Shown here: one piece after another, positions 6,533-12,671 of the stretch
How positions within the stretch are numbered: the stretch's first letter is position 1
Layout of the letters: each line of letters begins with the position of its first letter
Assembly: GCA_019314085.1 (NCBI GenBank)
Contig: JAFCZZ010000006.1
Coordinates: 1-30,675 of the forward strand
Source of the DNA: Deltaproteobacteria bacterium
Lineage (GTDB): Bacteria; Desulfobacterota; Syntrophia; Syntrophales; UBA2210
DNA length: 30,675 nucleotides
Reading direction: 5' to 3'
Made by a program: the position numbers and the translations under genes
Notes under the pieces: generated by a model
The model's database searches: none
The model's input: the letters and a program-made list of their open reading frames with translations, nothing else
Told to the model about the DNA's origin: nothing

Positions 6533-6931
6533 TTACTTTGTAGCACAGGTCGGGCCGATGCCGTTTTGGATGCTTTCGGGTGTTGTCAGCAGTCGGTTGC
6601 ATCTTCGGCAGGACGTGGAGAAGAGGTAGCGGATTCCCCTTTCTTCGAACCTAACCGGGTCAGCGATCATGGTAGCGAGTTTCTCGTAGCTGCTGGGTTG
6701 CTCATCGCCTCTGAATTTCTTCCAGACGATTACGCGGCCGTTGGTCTTGACGAAGGCGAACGGGAGGTAGTCTCGCTCGTTGTTGTGCCCGTTCAGCAGG
6801 TAGGCGATTCGCTCGCCGGGGGCGAAGTTGTCGTCGTCTTTTTGGGTCTTGATCCGAATTGTCCGGTGCTTGCCGGTTTCCGGATTCTCCATCGTGATTT
6901 CGCCATTGTGGGTCGTGATCGAATAATCCAT
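6533..6931 (-). CDS. DUF6011-like protein, 132 aa
   Basis: Start ATG 6931 after AGGAGCTGACC. The C-terminus has C-x2-C (CRRC), then NRLLTTPESIQNGIGPTC, the conserved C..C-R-x-L-T-x-P-x-S-x-x-x-GIGP-x-C pattern of the DUF6011 zinc-binding domain common in actinophage and other phage genes. The N-terminal part is beta-rich with polar strands. Function of the family is unknown. Confidence 0.75.
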   Translation of the reverse strand: MDYSITTHNGEITMENPETGKHRTIRIKTQKDDDNFAPGERIAYLLNGHNNERDYLPFAFVKTNGRVIVWKKFRGDEQPSSYEKLATMIADPVRFEERGIRYLFSTSCRRCNRLLTTPESIQNGIGPTCATK

Positions 6932-6969
6932 GGTCAGCTCCTGTGTGAGTGGTGGTCCCTTCCTACTCT

Positions 6970-6998
6970 TTTGTAGCACCAAAACCCTACTCACTCAA
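6970..6998 (-). promoter_or_regulatory. Cassette promoter for 6533
   Basis: TTGAGT, 17 bp, TACAAA. Confidence 0.9.
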
Positions 6999-7005
6999 CT
7001 GACCC

Positions 7006-7362
7006 TTAGGGTTTTACTTGCTTGAGGATCTCGAGTATCGTTTCCGAGGTTGTGTCGTAGTGGGATGGGGGGTTCGATACTTCAGTGATTGCAGTCATCT
7101 CGGCCCAGACCGAACCGACGAATTCCTCGCCTTCATAGGAGCACTCTTTTTCGTCTGGGTTGTTGGCAAACCATACTTCGACTAGTTTTTCTTGGACCTC
7201 TTCTGCTTCCTTCTCGATTCTTTGGATTTCTTCGCAGATTTCGTTTTCGAGTTCGGGGGAGAGGATGACTGAGTAGCAGTGTGCATCGATGTGGTCGTCG
7301 CAAGCATAGCCGCGAGGGCACGGATGTGTTTGTTCGCAGATTGAGATAACTGTTGTTCTCAT
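7006..7362 (-). CDS. Hypothetical protein, 118 aa
   Basis: ATG 7362 after AGGAGACGACC. The N-terminus has Cys/His residues (CEQTHPC, CDDHIDAHC) that could bind metal, followed by a long acidic helix (EICEEIQRIEKEAEEVQEKL) that may be a coiled coil. Not assigned. Confidence 0.7.
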   Translation of the reverse strand: MRTTVISICEQTHPCPRGYACDDHIDAHCYSVILSPELENEICEEIQRIEKEAEEVQEKLVEVWFANNPDEKECSYEGEEFVGSVWAEMTAITEVSNPPSHYDTTSETILEILKQVKP

Positions 7363-7400
7363 GGTCGTCTCCTGTGTGAGTGGTGGTCCCTTCCTACTCT

Positions 7401-7429
7401 TTTGTAGCAGCGAAACGGCCCTCACTCAA
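7401..7429 (-). promoter_or_regulatory. Cassette promoter for 7006
   Basis: TTGAGT, 17 bp, TACAAA. Contains the TGA stop of 7426. Confidence 0.9.
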
Positions 7430-7893
7430 CCTCGATGTTTTACTTCTATGATTGGAGACGGCTTCCGCAAGATCGTGGTATGCAGCACGAATATCCTTGC
7501 CGTCTTCGTTTGCTCGTCCTCGACCAGCTTTGTGGCGAGCTTTTTCGCAGCCTGTATCGTCTTTTTCTCTGCCTGGTCGATCTCGACGGCGTGGTCGTTC
7601 GGGTTTTCGCCGCAAATAATGATGGGTTTGGTTGGATCAATGTCCATTTTGGCATCCCTCTTTTCTGCCATTCTGCGCAATCTAGTGTAACAGCTACCGC
7701 AAATACTACTCTGCTTGTACTGTCCGCCGTATTTGCTGTTGGCAGCTATATCCAATAACTCTTCGTCCGTAGCCTCGTCCCATATGATGATGCCCGGCTC
7801 GCTTTGGTTGAACCAATAACCGTTCTCACAATCTGGCCTGTTATTGCGATCGATAACGTGCCAAGCCCCGTTGGGTAGCCTACCTAGTTTCAT
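7426..7893 (-). CDS. Hypothetical protein, 155 aa
   Basis: ATG 7893 (KLGRLPNGAWHV) follows CACGGAGACCAAG; an ATG 21 nt upstream has no ribosome site. One C-x2-C pair (CGSC) in the middle and a basic helical C-terminus. The start lies inside a short upstream ORF (7880-7933), which may couple translation. Confidence 0.7.
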   Translation of the reverse strand: MKLGRLPNGAWHVIDRNNRPDCENGYWFNQSEPGIIIWDEATDEELLDIAANSKYGGQYKQSSICGSCYTRLRRMAEKRDAKMDIDPTKPIIICGENPNDHAVEIDQAEKKTIQAAKKLATKLVEDEQTKTARIFVLHTTILRKPSPIIEVKHRG

Positions 7894-7933
7894 CTTGGTC
7901 TCCGTGTGAGTCAACTATCTGGTCGTTGTTCAT
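7880..7933 (-). CDS. Possible 17-residue upstream ORF
   Basis: ATG 7933 follows GGGAGAGATC after a regular cassette leader; the product is MNNDQIVDSHGDQDETR, stopping 14 nt inside the 7426 gene in another frame. It looks like a leader peptide for translational coupling. Confidence 0.4.
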   Translation of the reverse strand: MNNDQIVDSHGDQDETR

Positions 7934-7969
7934 GATCTCTCCCTGCTGGTTGTGGTTGTTTCCTACCCT

Positions 7970-7998
7970 TTTGTAGCAATGAGCCGGTCCCCACTCAA
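7970..7998 (-). promoter_or_regulatory. Cassette promoter for 7880/7426
   Basis: TTGAGT, 17 bp, TACAAA; lies within hairpin 7981-8024. Confidence 0.9.
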
Positions 7999-8024
7999 CT
8001 GACCAGGCCGAGTGGGACCGGCTC
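7981..8024 (-). terminator. Promoter-spanning hairpin, copy B
   Basis: GAGCCGGTCCCCACTC (7981-7996) pairs with 8010-8024 (one bulged C) around AACTGACCAGGC. Both arms differ from copies A and C in a compensating way. Confidence 0.7.
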
Positions 8025-8038
8025 TCTCACAGGAAGAC

Positions 8039-8344
8039 TCATGTTTCCCTGTAGTGGAGGACCACGGCAGCGATGGCGGGGGCGTTGAGGCTCATGTAGA
8101 CGGCTTCGCCATCCTCATTGAGGACAATATGGACGAGGGAATTCTCGTTGGGCGTAGAACCAGCAAGCATCATGCGGACCTCAGCGATACTCTCGTCGGG
8201 TTCTGGTCCGGGGGTCGGTCGGAATGCTCTGACCTTGAGGTAGTCGTCTTCACAGACTTCGTAGGTTTCGAAGGCGATGCCTTCGTCCCTTGTGAAGATG
8301 TTCATCCATTCGACGAGTTCTTCGATGATGGCCCTATCTGGCAT
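8039..8344 (-). CDS. Hypothetical protein, 101 aa
   Basis: ATG 8344 after CAGGAGAAGACC. Acidic protein with a helical N-terminus (IIEELVEWMNIF) and beta-rich C-terminus (SLVHIVLNEDGEAVYMSL). Family not recognised. Confidence 0.75.
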   Translation of the reverse strand: MPDRAIIEELVEWMNIFTRDEGIAFETYEVCEDDYLKVRAFRPTPGPEPDESIAEVRMMLAGSTPNENSLVHIVLNEDGEAVYMSLNAPAIAAVVLHYRET

Positions 8345-8381
8345 GGTCTTCTCCTGCAAGGTAGTGGTTGCTTCCTATCCT

Positions 8382-8410
8382 CTTGTAGCACCAAGACCGG
8401 TCCGGCTCAA
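8382..8410 (-). promoter_or_regulatory. Cassette promoter for 8039
   Basis: TTGAGC, 17 bp, TACAAG. Contains the TGA stop of 8407. Confidence 0.85.
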
Positions 8411-8631
8411 CCCCACATAGCGGCGTTGGCCTCGTCGTTAGTCAGTACTATGTCCGTGTCGAGGTTGACGTAGGCGTGTTTCTGCTGGGCGGGATTGTAG
8501 CACCAGAGTAGGCGAAAGCCTCGCCTGGACACGAACTCGGTCTCGTGTCCTCCACAGCCGGGAACCCAAGCGTCTAGGTTCTGCTCGATAGCGTTGTCGA
8601 ATTCGGCAGTGTTCGTGATTAGAGCGGTCAT
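8407..8631 (-). CDS. Hypothetical protein, 74 aa
   Basis: ATG 8631 after CACGGAGACGAGCC. Small protein with a WVPGCGGHE segment and a possible beta pair (RRGFRLLWCY). No family assignment. Confidence 0.7.
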   Translation of the reverse strand: MTALITNTAEFDNAIEQNLDAWVPGCGGHETEFVSRRGFRLLWCYNPAQQKHAYVNLDTDIVLTNDEANAAMWG

Positions 8632-8665
8632 GGCTCGTCTCCGTGTGAGGGTTCTTGTCTACCCT

Positions 8666-8694
8666 TTTGTAGCACCAAAACCTACTTCAATAAA
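8666..8694 (-). promoter_or_regulatory. Cassette promoter for 8407, weak -35
   Basis: TTTATT, 17 bp, TACAAA. The upstream half has been replaced by two 14-bp tandem repeats, each with a TTGAAG not at the right spacing. Confidence 0.65.
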
Positions 8695-8705
8695 CCTACT
8701 TCAAT
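8678..8705. repeat. Two tandem copies of AAACCTACTTCAAT
   Basis: Exact 14-bp copies at 8678-8691 and 8692-8705 occupy the -35 region. Confidence 0.8.
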
Positions 8706-8824
8706 AAATACGTAAAGGAGCTAGCCGCCGTACCTTTCGGTGATGATCCGTTACGCTCACGGACGGCTCGCAGTTATGATCCCCCAAAAAGGGGAGGGGA
8801 CGGACCCAGCAGCCCCCACAACAG
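8706..8824. other. Non-coding hairpin-rich spacer
   Basis: No ORF seen. It holds a CCCC/GGGG hairpin around a five-base A/T loop (near 8781-8796) and ACGG/CCGT pairing near 8748-8775. It sits where the strand composition of the window starts to switch. Confidence 0.4.
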
Positions 8825-9064
8825 CTAACGCAGCATGACAATCTTGCGGGCCGTAGCTAACGTGATTTCGGGACCCTGACGGTAGTCCTCACCACCACGG
8901 GAGAGGATGGGCTGGGATTGTGTCCTAGCACCGAGATCGTCGTTGTTCTCGACCCCAAGGTAGTAGCGGGCGGCGATGGTGGCGATTCTACGACACCAGC
9001 CGTGGACCTGCATGAGGCGATTCCGCATTTCGGTGAAAGTCTCGGTTCCATTGGCCTTGGGCAT
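8825..9064 (-). CDS. Hypothetical protein, 79 aa
   Basis: ATG 9064 after AGGAGAGACAAG. Basic, helical protein (EMRNRLMQVHGWCRRIATIAARYYLG) with an arginine-rich tail, compatible with nucleic-acid contact. Unassigned. Confidence 0.7.
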   Translation of the reverse strand: MPKANGTETFTEMRNRLMQVHGWCRRIATIAARYYLGVENNDDLGARTQSQPILSRGGEDYRQGPEITLATARKIVMLR

Positions 9065-9105
9065 CTTGTCTCTCCTGCTTGTGAATAGTGGTTGTTTCCT
9101 ACCCT

Positions 9106-9134
9106 TTTGTAGCACCAAAACGGCCCCCACTCAA
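9106..9134 (-). promoter_or_regulatory. Cassette promoter for 8825
   Basis: TTGAGT, 17 bp, TACAAA. Confidence 0.9.
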
Positions 9135-9143
9135 CCACGCCTA

Positions 9144-9296
9144 TCACCGCGTAAGGTACGAGATTTCGTCACTCAGCTGCTCAAAGCTAGCCCGAAAATT
9201 GGCTCGCGATCGCTCAGTGAGGTCCTCTTCGGCAAGCCTCCTGGCTATTTCGTTCCTGGTCTTCTGGTACTCGTGAACTTTGGTCACATCATTCAT
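9144..9296 (-). CDS. Hypothetical helical protein, 50 aa
   Basis: ATG 9296 after CAGGAGAGATGTT. The product is almost entirely charged helix (QKTRNEIARRLAEEDLTERS). Longer open frames here run through promoter sequence and were discarded. Confidence 0.7.
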   Translation of the reverse strand: MNDVTKVHEYQKTRNEIARRLAEEDLTERSRANFRASFEQLSDEISYLTR

Positions 9297-9338
9297 AACA
9301 TCTCTCCTGTGAAGGGAACGGAGACCCCCGCCTACCCC

Positions 9339-9367
9339 CTTGTAGCACCAAAACAAACTTCGCTCAA
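9339..9367 (-). promoter_or_regulatory. Cassette promoter for 9144 (divergent pair)
   Basis: TTGAGC, 17 bp, TACAAG. Back to back with the rightward copy 23 bp away. Confidence 0.85.
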
Positions 9368-9390
9368 CCTTGGACCAGCCTCGCGACGAG

Positions 9391-9419
9391 TTGAGTGGGG
9401 GCCGCTTTCGTGCTACAAA
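9391..9419 (+). promoter_or_regulatory. Cassette promoter for 9459, rightward
   Basis: TTGAGT, 17 bp, TACAAA with TGC extension. Confidence 0.9.
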
Positions 9420-9458
9420 AGAATAGGAAACAACCACACTCACAAGGAGAGACCAACG

Positions 9459-9728
9459 ATGGGGAAACCAATCACAAACGAGCAGAAGCAAGCGTTTCGT
9501 GAATTCTGCCGAGAACAGCAGGACGAAGAACAACACGGCTACTTTTGTCTTTGCCATTTCGACGAATTCGACCGGACTCTCGACGACGGCGAACCGCTCT
9601 GGGAATTCCACGCAGCGAATCACCAGCCCGACGACACACACGACATCCTTGAGCTTTTCGGGAGCGTGGATGACGAGTTCGTGATCGAGCAGCACGGCTA
9701 CGACGAATTCTACGCCGTGCCCGTCTGA
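9459..9728 (+). CDS. Acidic hypothetical protein, 89 aa
   Basis: ATG 9459 after AAGGAGAGACCAACG. Very acidic (many Asp/Glu, few Lys), with C-x-C (FCLCH) and scattered histidines. Strong acidity in a phage mini-protein can mean DNA mimicry, but nothing specific supports that here. Rightward gene in an otherwise leftward array. Confidence 0.75.
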   Translation: MGKPITNEQKQAFREFCREQQDEEQHGYFCLCHFDEFDRTLDDGEPLWEFHAANHQPDDTHDILELFGSVDDEFVIEQHGYDEFYAVPV

Positions 9729-9754
9729 CCGAGTCTCCGCAGCCCCCGCTCGAA

Positions 9755-9783
9755 TTGAGTGGGGGCCGCTTTCGTGCTACAAA
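9755..9783 (+). promoter_or_regulatory. Cassette promoter for 9822, rightward
   Basis: TTGAGT, 17 bp, TACAAA; nearly identical to the copy at 9391. Confidence 0.9.
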
Positions 9784-9821
9784 AGAGTAGGAAGCAACCA
9801 CCTCTCACAAGGAGACGACCA

Positions 9822-10004
9822 ATGGACCGGAAAGAACTACTACAGCTGATGCAGCAAGTCAGAAACCACCACGCAGAACGCAGATTCGACCCAACAATCA
9901 CTGAAGAAGAACGACAAAGATCAGAAGCACTCTTCCGAAAAGGCAGCCACAACCTCAGCGACTACGCCGGAAGACTGCGACAAAAAGGCAACACCATCAA
10001 CTGA
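9822..10004 (+). CDS. Hypothetical helical protein, 60 aa
   Basis: ATG 9822 after AAGGAGACGACCA. Charged helical protein (DRKELLQLMQQVRNHHAERR), predicted coiled coil by eye. Stop is followed directly by a palindromic element and a terminator. Confidence 0.75.
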   Translation: MDRKELLQLMQQVRNHHAERRFDPTITEEERQRSEALFRKGSHNLSDYAGRLRQKGNTIN

Positions 10005-10021
10005 ATTTCCAAAGAGGAAAC
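10005..10021. repeat. Palindromic element 1 (ATTTCC-N5-GGAAAC)
   Basis: One of eight elements of the form RTTTCC-N5-GGAAAY with fixed 5-bp spacing; abuts a stop codon. Confidence 0.6.
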
Positions 10022-10023
10022 TG

Positions 10024-10048
10024 CCCCAGCAGGACATTCCTGCTGGGG
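10024..10048. terminator. Bidirectional hairpin between convergent genes
   Basis: 11-bp stem CCCCAGCAGGA/TCCTGCTGGGG around CAT lies between the convergent genes 9822 and 10061. Confidence 0.7.
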
Positions 10049-10060
10049 TATTCCCATGCG

Positions 10061-10258
10061 CTAGCACTGCATCTTACGCAGAGCCCACACAACAATCGTC
10101 GTTATCGTCGCCCCAGTCACCGGCGCACCAATCGGTCCGCCAAGAACCAAACACATCGACGTGACACTAAACCAAATAATGGCCGTCGACACCGTAGCCG
10201 TTATGTCAGCCGACAACTTAGACCGATAACGCAAAATATCCCTCTTTACCACCCTCAT
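10061..10258 (-). CDS. Small membrane protein, 65 aa
   Basis: ATG 10258 follows GGAGGAGAGTT. A basic N-terminus is followed by two hydrophobic segments (about residues 20-40 and 44-60) separated by a Gly/Pro turn, a two-helix inner-membrane protein. It follows the terminator at 10287 without its own cassette promoter. Such phage proteins may be holin-like, but there is no lysis context. Confidence 0.65.
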   Translation of the reverse strand: MRVVKRDILRYRSKLSADITATVSTAIIWFSVTSMCLVLGGPIGAPVTGATITTIVVWALRKMQC

Positions 10259-10286
10259 AACTCTCCTCCATGAGCAAAAGAAAAGA

Positions 10287-10310
10287 CGGGCAGGGCAATT
10301 GCCCCACCCG
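10287..10310 (-). terminator. Terminator after the 10324 gene
   Basis: CGGGTGGGGC-AATT-GCCCTGCCCG hairpin (two wobble pairs) followed leftward by TCTTTTCTTTT. Confidence 0.8.
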
Positions 10311-10323
10311 CCACCACTGCCTA

Positions 10324-10734
10324 CTAGCTGAGCGACATGAGCAACTCAACCACAATCTCACCAGCAGACTCACCACCACCCATCCTGGCAACCTCGGCGA
10401 TCACATCACGCTCAGCGATCACATCACCACGCCAGTCACTGCTCATCTCAGTCGGCTCGGCCGAGTACCAGTACCGCTTGCGGACCGGCCGCACCATGCG
10501 CGAGTCATGCCAATGCTTCTTCTTCTTCGTGAATACCACCATCCGGCCCGTTGGCAGATAGTGGCAGGTGACCACGTGATTCAGATGCGTGATCTTTACT
10601 CTCCCGCCCCTTGGATTCTTTGGACTCGGCGGCATCATAACATAGCATGCCTTCTCCTTCACATCGGTCGTCACAACCCACTGGCCGGACTCGGCAACTA
10701 CATCTCCGCTGGCCGCAATAGCTGGTGTGATCAT
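10324..10734 (-). CDS. Hypothetical protein, 136 aa
   Basis: ATG 10734 after CAGGAGACCAAGACC; the longer frame runs through the promoter. Beta-rich and basic (VFTKKKKHWHDSRMVRPVRK) with Trp/Tyr, suggestive of a nucleic-acid-binding fold but unassigned. Confidence 0.7.
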   Translation of the reverse strand: MITPAIAASGDVVAESGQWVVTTDVKEKACYVMMPPSPKNPRGGRVKITHLNHVVTCHYLPTGRMVVFTKKKKHWHDSRMVRPVRKRYWYSAEPTEMSSDWRGDVIAERDVIAEVARMGGGESAGEIVVELLMSLS

Positions 10735-10771
10735 GGTCTTGGTCTCCTGTGAAATGGGGTGGATTTCCGCT

Positions 10772-10837
10772 CTACTCCTTTGTAGCACCGAAACAAGACT
10801 AACTAAATACGAAGACGGGGAAGCCCATGCTTCCCCG
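10772..10837. repeat. 66-bp direct repeat, copy 1
   Basis: Identical to 11222-11287. It includes the promoter at 10779 and the GGGGAAGC-CCAT-GCTTCCCC hairpin (10817-10836), so one terminator-promoter block has been copied whole. Confidence 0.85.
10779..10807 (-). promoter_or_regulatory. Cassette promoter for 10324
   Basis: TTTAGT, 17 bp, TACAAA, preceded by a strong hairpin. Confidence 0.9.
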
Positions 10838-10849
10838 CCCCCCCACATC

Positions 10850-11191
10850 TTAGCTCTCGATGTCAGCCTTGGATAGATTGGTCTCTGGGTCAACCTCCAG
10901 TATCACCTGGAACCCACGCTGCTCTGCCCCCTCCTTGAGTTCCGCATAGACTCGGCGAGCACTCCGGCGAGCACAGGTATATTGGTTAAACCAAGACCAA
11001 GTAGCAGCGGAATCACTAATAGCGAAGCCCCACGATGGTCTTGTCCTTCCGCTTCGGTACCCTGGGATTCTGGTATAGATGATGGTAACTTCTCTGCTGC
11101 CTGGCTCAAAGAGTTTGGCATACTCAAGAGATGTGCCTTGCCACTTGTGTTTTGGCTCCCTAGCCACTGTTTGGTCGTAAATCTCGAGCAT
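10850..11191 (-). CDS. Hypothetical protein, 113 aa
   Basis: ATG 11191 after CAGGAGACTAATC. Mixed alpha/beta protein with SAATWSWFNQYTCARRSARRVYAELKE, a basic helix. It is bracketed precisely by the two 66-bp repeats, suggesting that it entered or was duplicated as a unit. Confidence 0.7.
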   Translation of the reverse strand: MLEIYDQTVAREPKHKWQGTSLEYAKLFEPGSREVTIIYTRIPGYRSGRTRPSWGFAISDSAATWSWFNQYTCARRSARRVYAELKEGAEQRGFQVILEVDPETNLSKADIES

Positions 11192-11221
11192 GATTAGTCT
11201 CCTGCGAGTGGTGGTTTCTTC

Positions 11222-11287
11222 CTACTCCTTTGTAGCACCGAAACAAGACTAACTAAATACGAAGACGGGGAAGCCCATGCTTCCCCG
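11222..11287. repeat. 66-bp direct repeat, copy 2
   Basis: Exact match to 10772-10837, with hairpin 11267-11286. Confidence 0.85.
11229..11257 (-). promoter_or_regulatory. Cassette promoter for 10850
   Basis: TTTAGT, 17 bp, TACAAA. Confidence 0.9.
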
Positions 11288-11297
11288 TCCCACCACC

Positions 11298-11504
11298 TTA
11301 GTCATCATCGGACAGCATAGCAAAACCATCCTCTATCCGCTGACCAACAGACCTGACCCCGCCAAACAGCGGAGGTCGGCTGGGATCACCCTCATCCCTT
11401 GTAGCCCTGGTATTCGCCGCATCAATACTAGAAAGCTGGCGACTGTAACAAGAATGAAACTGCCAATCCCTGAACGCAACCCCACAAATCGGACAAAAAT
11501 TCAT
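11298..11504 (-). CDS. Zinc-finger mini-protein, 68 aa
   Basis: ATG 11504 lies 6 nt after AGGAGG (the GTG just upstream is too close). N-terminal CPIC followed by H-x-C (FHSC), a C2HC-type zinc knuckle; the rest is acidic and disordered-looking. Confidence 0.7.
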   Translation of the reverse strand: MNFCPICGVAFRDWQFHSCYSRQLSSIDAANTRATRDEGDPSRPPLFGGVRSVGQRIEDGFAMLSDDD

Positions 11505-11552
11505 CACTTACCTCCTGTGAGAGAAAGAGCGGAGACCACCCCCGCCTATTAT

Positions 11553-11581
11553 TTTGTAGCAACAAGCCGGGCCCAACTCAA
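11553..11581 (-). promoter_or_regulatory. Cassette promoter for 11298
   Basis: TTGAGT, 17 bp, TACAAA; within hairpin 11565-11607. Confidence 0.85.
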
Positions 11582-11607
11582 CTGACCAAGGTCGAGTGGG
11601 CCCGGCT
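11565..11607 (-). terminator. Promoter-spanning hairpin, copy C
   Basis: AGCCGGGCCCAACTC (11565-11579) pairs with GAGTGGGCCCGGCT (11594-11607) around AACTGACCAAGGTC. Relative to copy B, GGTCC/GGACC has become GGGCC/GGCCC on both sides. Confidence 0.7.
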
Positions 11608-11627
11608 CTCTCACAGGAAACAAGCAT

Positions 11628-11915
11628 CTAGTATAGCGGAAGCGGATCGAATTCGACCTTCTCAAGCACCTCACTGTTCTCACCGAACAACACCATCGCG
11701 GTTGCGGCCCCCATATGCTCTCGGGTGAATTGCTTGACTTGACGATAGCGAGTCGCGACCGCCATGGCGATATCGGCCTCACCTTTGATCGTGAAAATCT
11801 GGACCTTGTGGGCCATCAGGCCACCCCCCATCGCGTTGTATAGGCCCACAAGGTTCATCTCACTGATACCATCATCAGCAACAATGTAGAGCTTTGTGTC
11901 TTCGCTGATCTTCAT
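11628..11915 (-). CDS. Hypothetical protein, 95 aa
   Basis: ATG 11915 after TAGGAGAGACCG. Rossmann-like strand/helix order (KLYIVADDG..., HKVQIFTIKG, AMVLFGENSEV) but too short for an enzyme assignment. Confidence 0.7.
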   Translation of the reverse strand: MKISEDTKLYIVADDGISEMNLVGLYNAMGGGLMAHKVQIFTIKGEADIAMAVATRYRQVKQFTREHMGAATAMVLFGENSEVLEKVEFDPLPLY

Positions 11916-11950
11916 CGGTCTCTCCTATGTGAGTGGTTGTTTCCTACTCT

Positions 11951-11979
11951 TTTATAGCACCAAGATGGGATTTGCTAAA
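11951..11979 (-). promoter_or_regulatory. Cassette promoter for 11628 with consensus-like -10
   Basis: TTTAGC, 17 bp, TATAAA: the only copy with TATAAA, so probably among the strongest. Confidence 0.85.
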
Positions 11980-12005
11980 TAAGAACCGGTTAAGTAGACC
12001 TACTT

Positions 12006-12078
12006 ATCAATCGACGGGACTTGAACCCGCAACCACCAGGCTGTTAACCTGGGCTCTAACCAATTGAGCTACGACCGA
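12006..12078 (-). tRNA. tRNA, anticodon AAC as folded (Val-type)
   Basis: Full cloverleaf: 7-bp acceptor TCGGTCG/CGATTGA (two G-U pairs), D stem GCTC/GAGC, anticodon stem CCAGG/CCTGG with loop TTAACAG, 5-nt variable loop, T arm with TTCAAGT loop. The anticodon reads AAC, which is rare in bacteria. The opposite strand of the loop reads GTT (Asn), but the T and D arms fix the strand as leftward. No CCA is encoded. Confidence 0.85.
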
Positions 12079-12104
12079 CCATCCTTTACCGACAGCCTCC
12101 GGTT

Positions 12105-12326
12105 CTACGGACTGCCGAACCATCCCGGCGGAGGATGAGGCCCCTGTGACAAACCACCACAATGGTTTGTCACGGAGGTCTCAAAAACGGAGCGGGGCCG
12201 CCCTCCCTCGTACCCGACAGGTGCACCCAATCGCAGGCCTAGCCGCGAGGGGTCGTGGAGAGTATTGTTGTCTTTGCCGGTTTCAGGTTCGCTTGTACTT
12301 GTCTCACCATCAACCGGGCCGACCAT
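12105..12326 (-). CDS. Doubtful ORF in the tRNA precursor, 73 aa
   Basis: An open frame from ATG 12326 (MVGPVDGETSTSEPETG...) has no clear Shine-Dalgarno; the cassette leader is cut short here. It contains a 10-bp hairpin GTGACAAACC/GGTTTGTCAC (12146-12173) and other G+C-rich stems, so the region may simply be a non-coding precursor of the tRNA. The Pro/Gly/Ser-rich product matches nothing I know. Confidence 0.25.
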   Translation of the reverse strand: MVGPVDGETSTSEPETGKDNNTLHDPSRLGLRLGAPVGYEGGRPRSVFETSVTNHCGGLSQGPHPPPGWFGSP

Positions 12327-12340
12327 CCGCTCGTTACCCC

Positions 12341-12369
12341 TTTGTAGCACCAAACCAGGACTCACTCAA
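12341..12369 (-). promoter_or_regulatory. Cassette promoter for the tRNA unit
   Basis: TTGAGT, 17 bp, TACAAA. Confidence 0.9.
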
Positions 12370-12400
12370 CTTCCGGCCTCAAGTATTTTGTTGATGTTCC

Positions 12401-12607
12401 CTAGACCAGCCGCAGGTCACATCCTGGGAACATTTCCTGGGCAATCCTACCAGCGGTGAAGAACTCATCCCTCGCAACTGGCGTCCCATCCGCATGATCA
12501 ACCCTATCATCGTCGCCGTTACGCGGGTCGTGAACGATCCACTCCCCGTCATCCCATCGTAGCTGCAGGATAACACCAACATAGTTAGTCGTGGTTTCGG
12601 TCTTCAT
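12401..12607 (-). CDS. Hypothetical protein, 68 aa
   Basis: ATG 12607 after CAGGAGAGATCA. Compact beta-rich mini-protein (VILQLRWDDGEWIVHDPRN) ending DLRLV. No family known. Confidence 0.7.
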   Translation of the reverse strand: MKTETTTNYVGVILQLRWDDGEWIVHDPRNGDDDRVDHADGTPVARDEFFTAGRIAQEMFPGCDLRLV

Positions 12608-12642
12608 TGATCTCTCCTGCAAGGGTGATTGCTTCCTACCCA

Positions 12643-12671
12643 CTTGTAGCACCAAAACCAGACTCACTCAA
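12643..12671 (-). promoter_or_regulatory. Cassette promoter for 12401
   Basis: TTGAGT, 17 bp, TACAAG. Contains the TGA stop of the TatA-like gene. Confidence 0.85.

Noticed and set aside
12006..12078. Rightward tRNA-Asn reading (loop CTGTTAA with GTT)
   Set aside because: The T-loop and D-arm consensus are present only on the leftward strand.
12105..12326. tmRNA or RNase P RNA in the tRNA precursor
   Set aside because: No tmRNA tag, no GGTTCGA-type tmRNA end and no RNase P core motifs were found.
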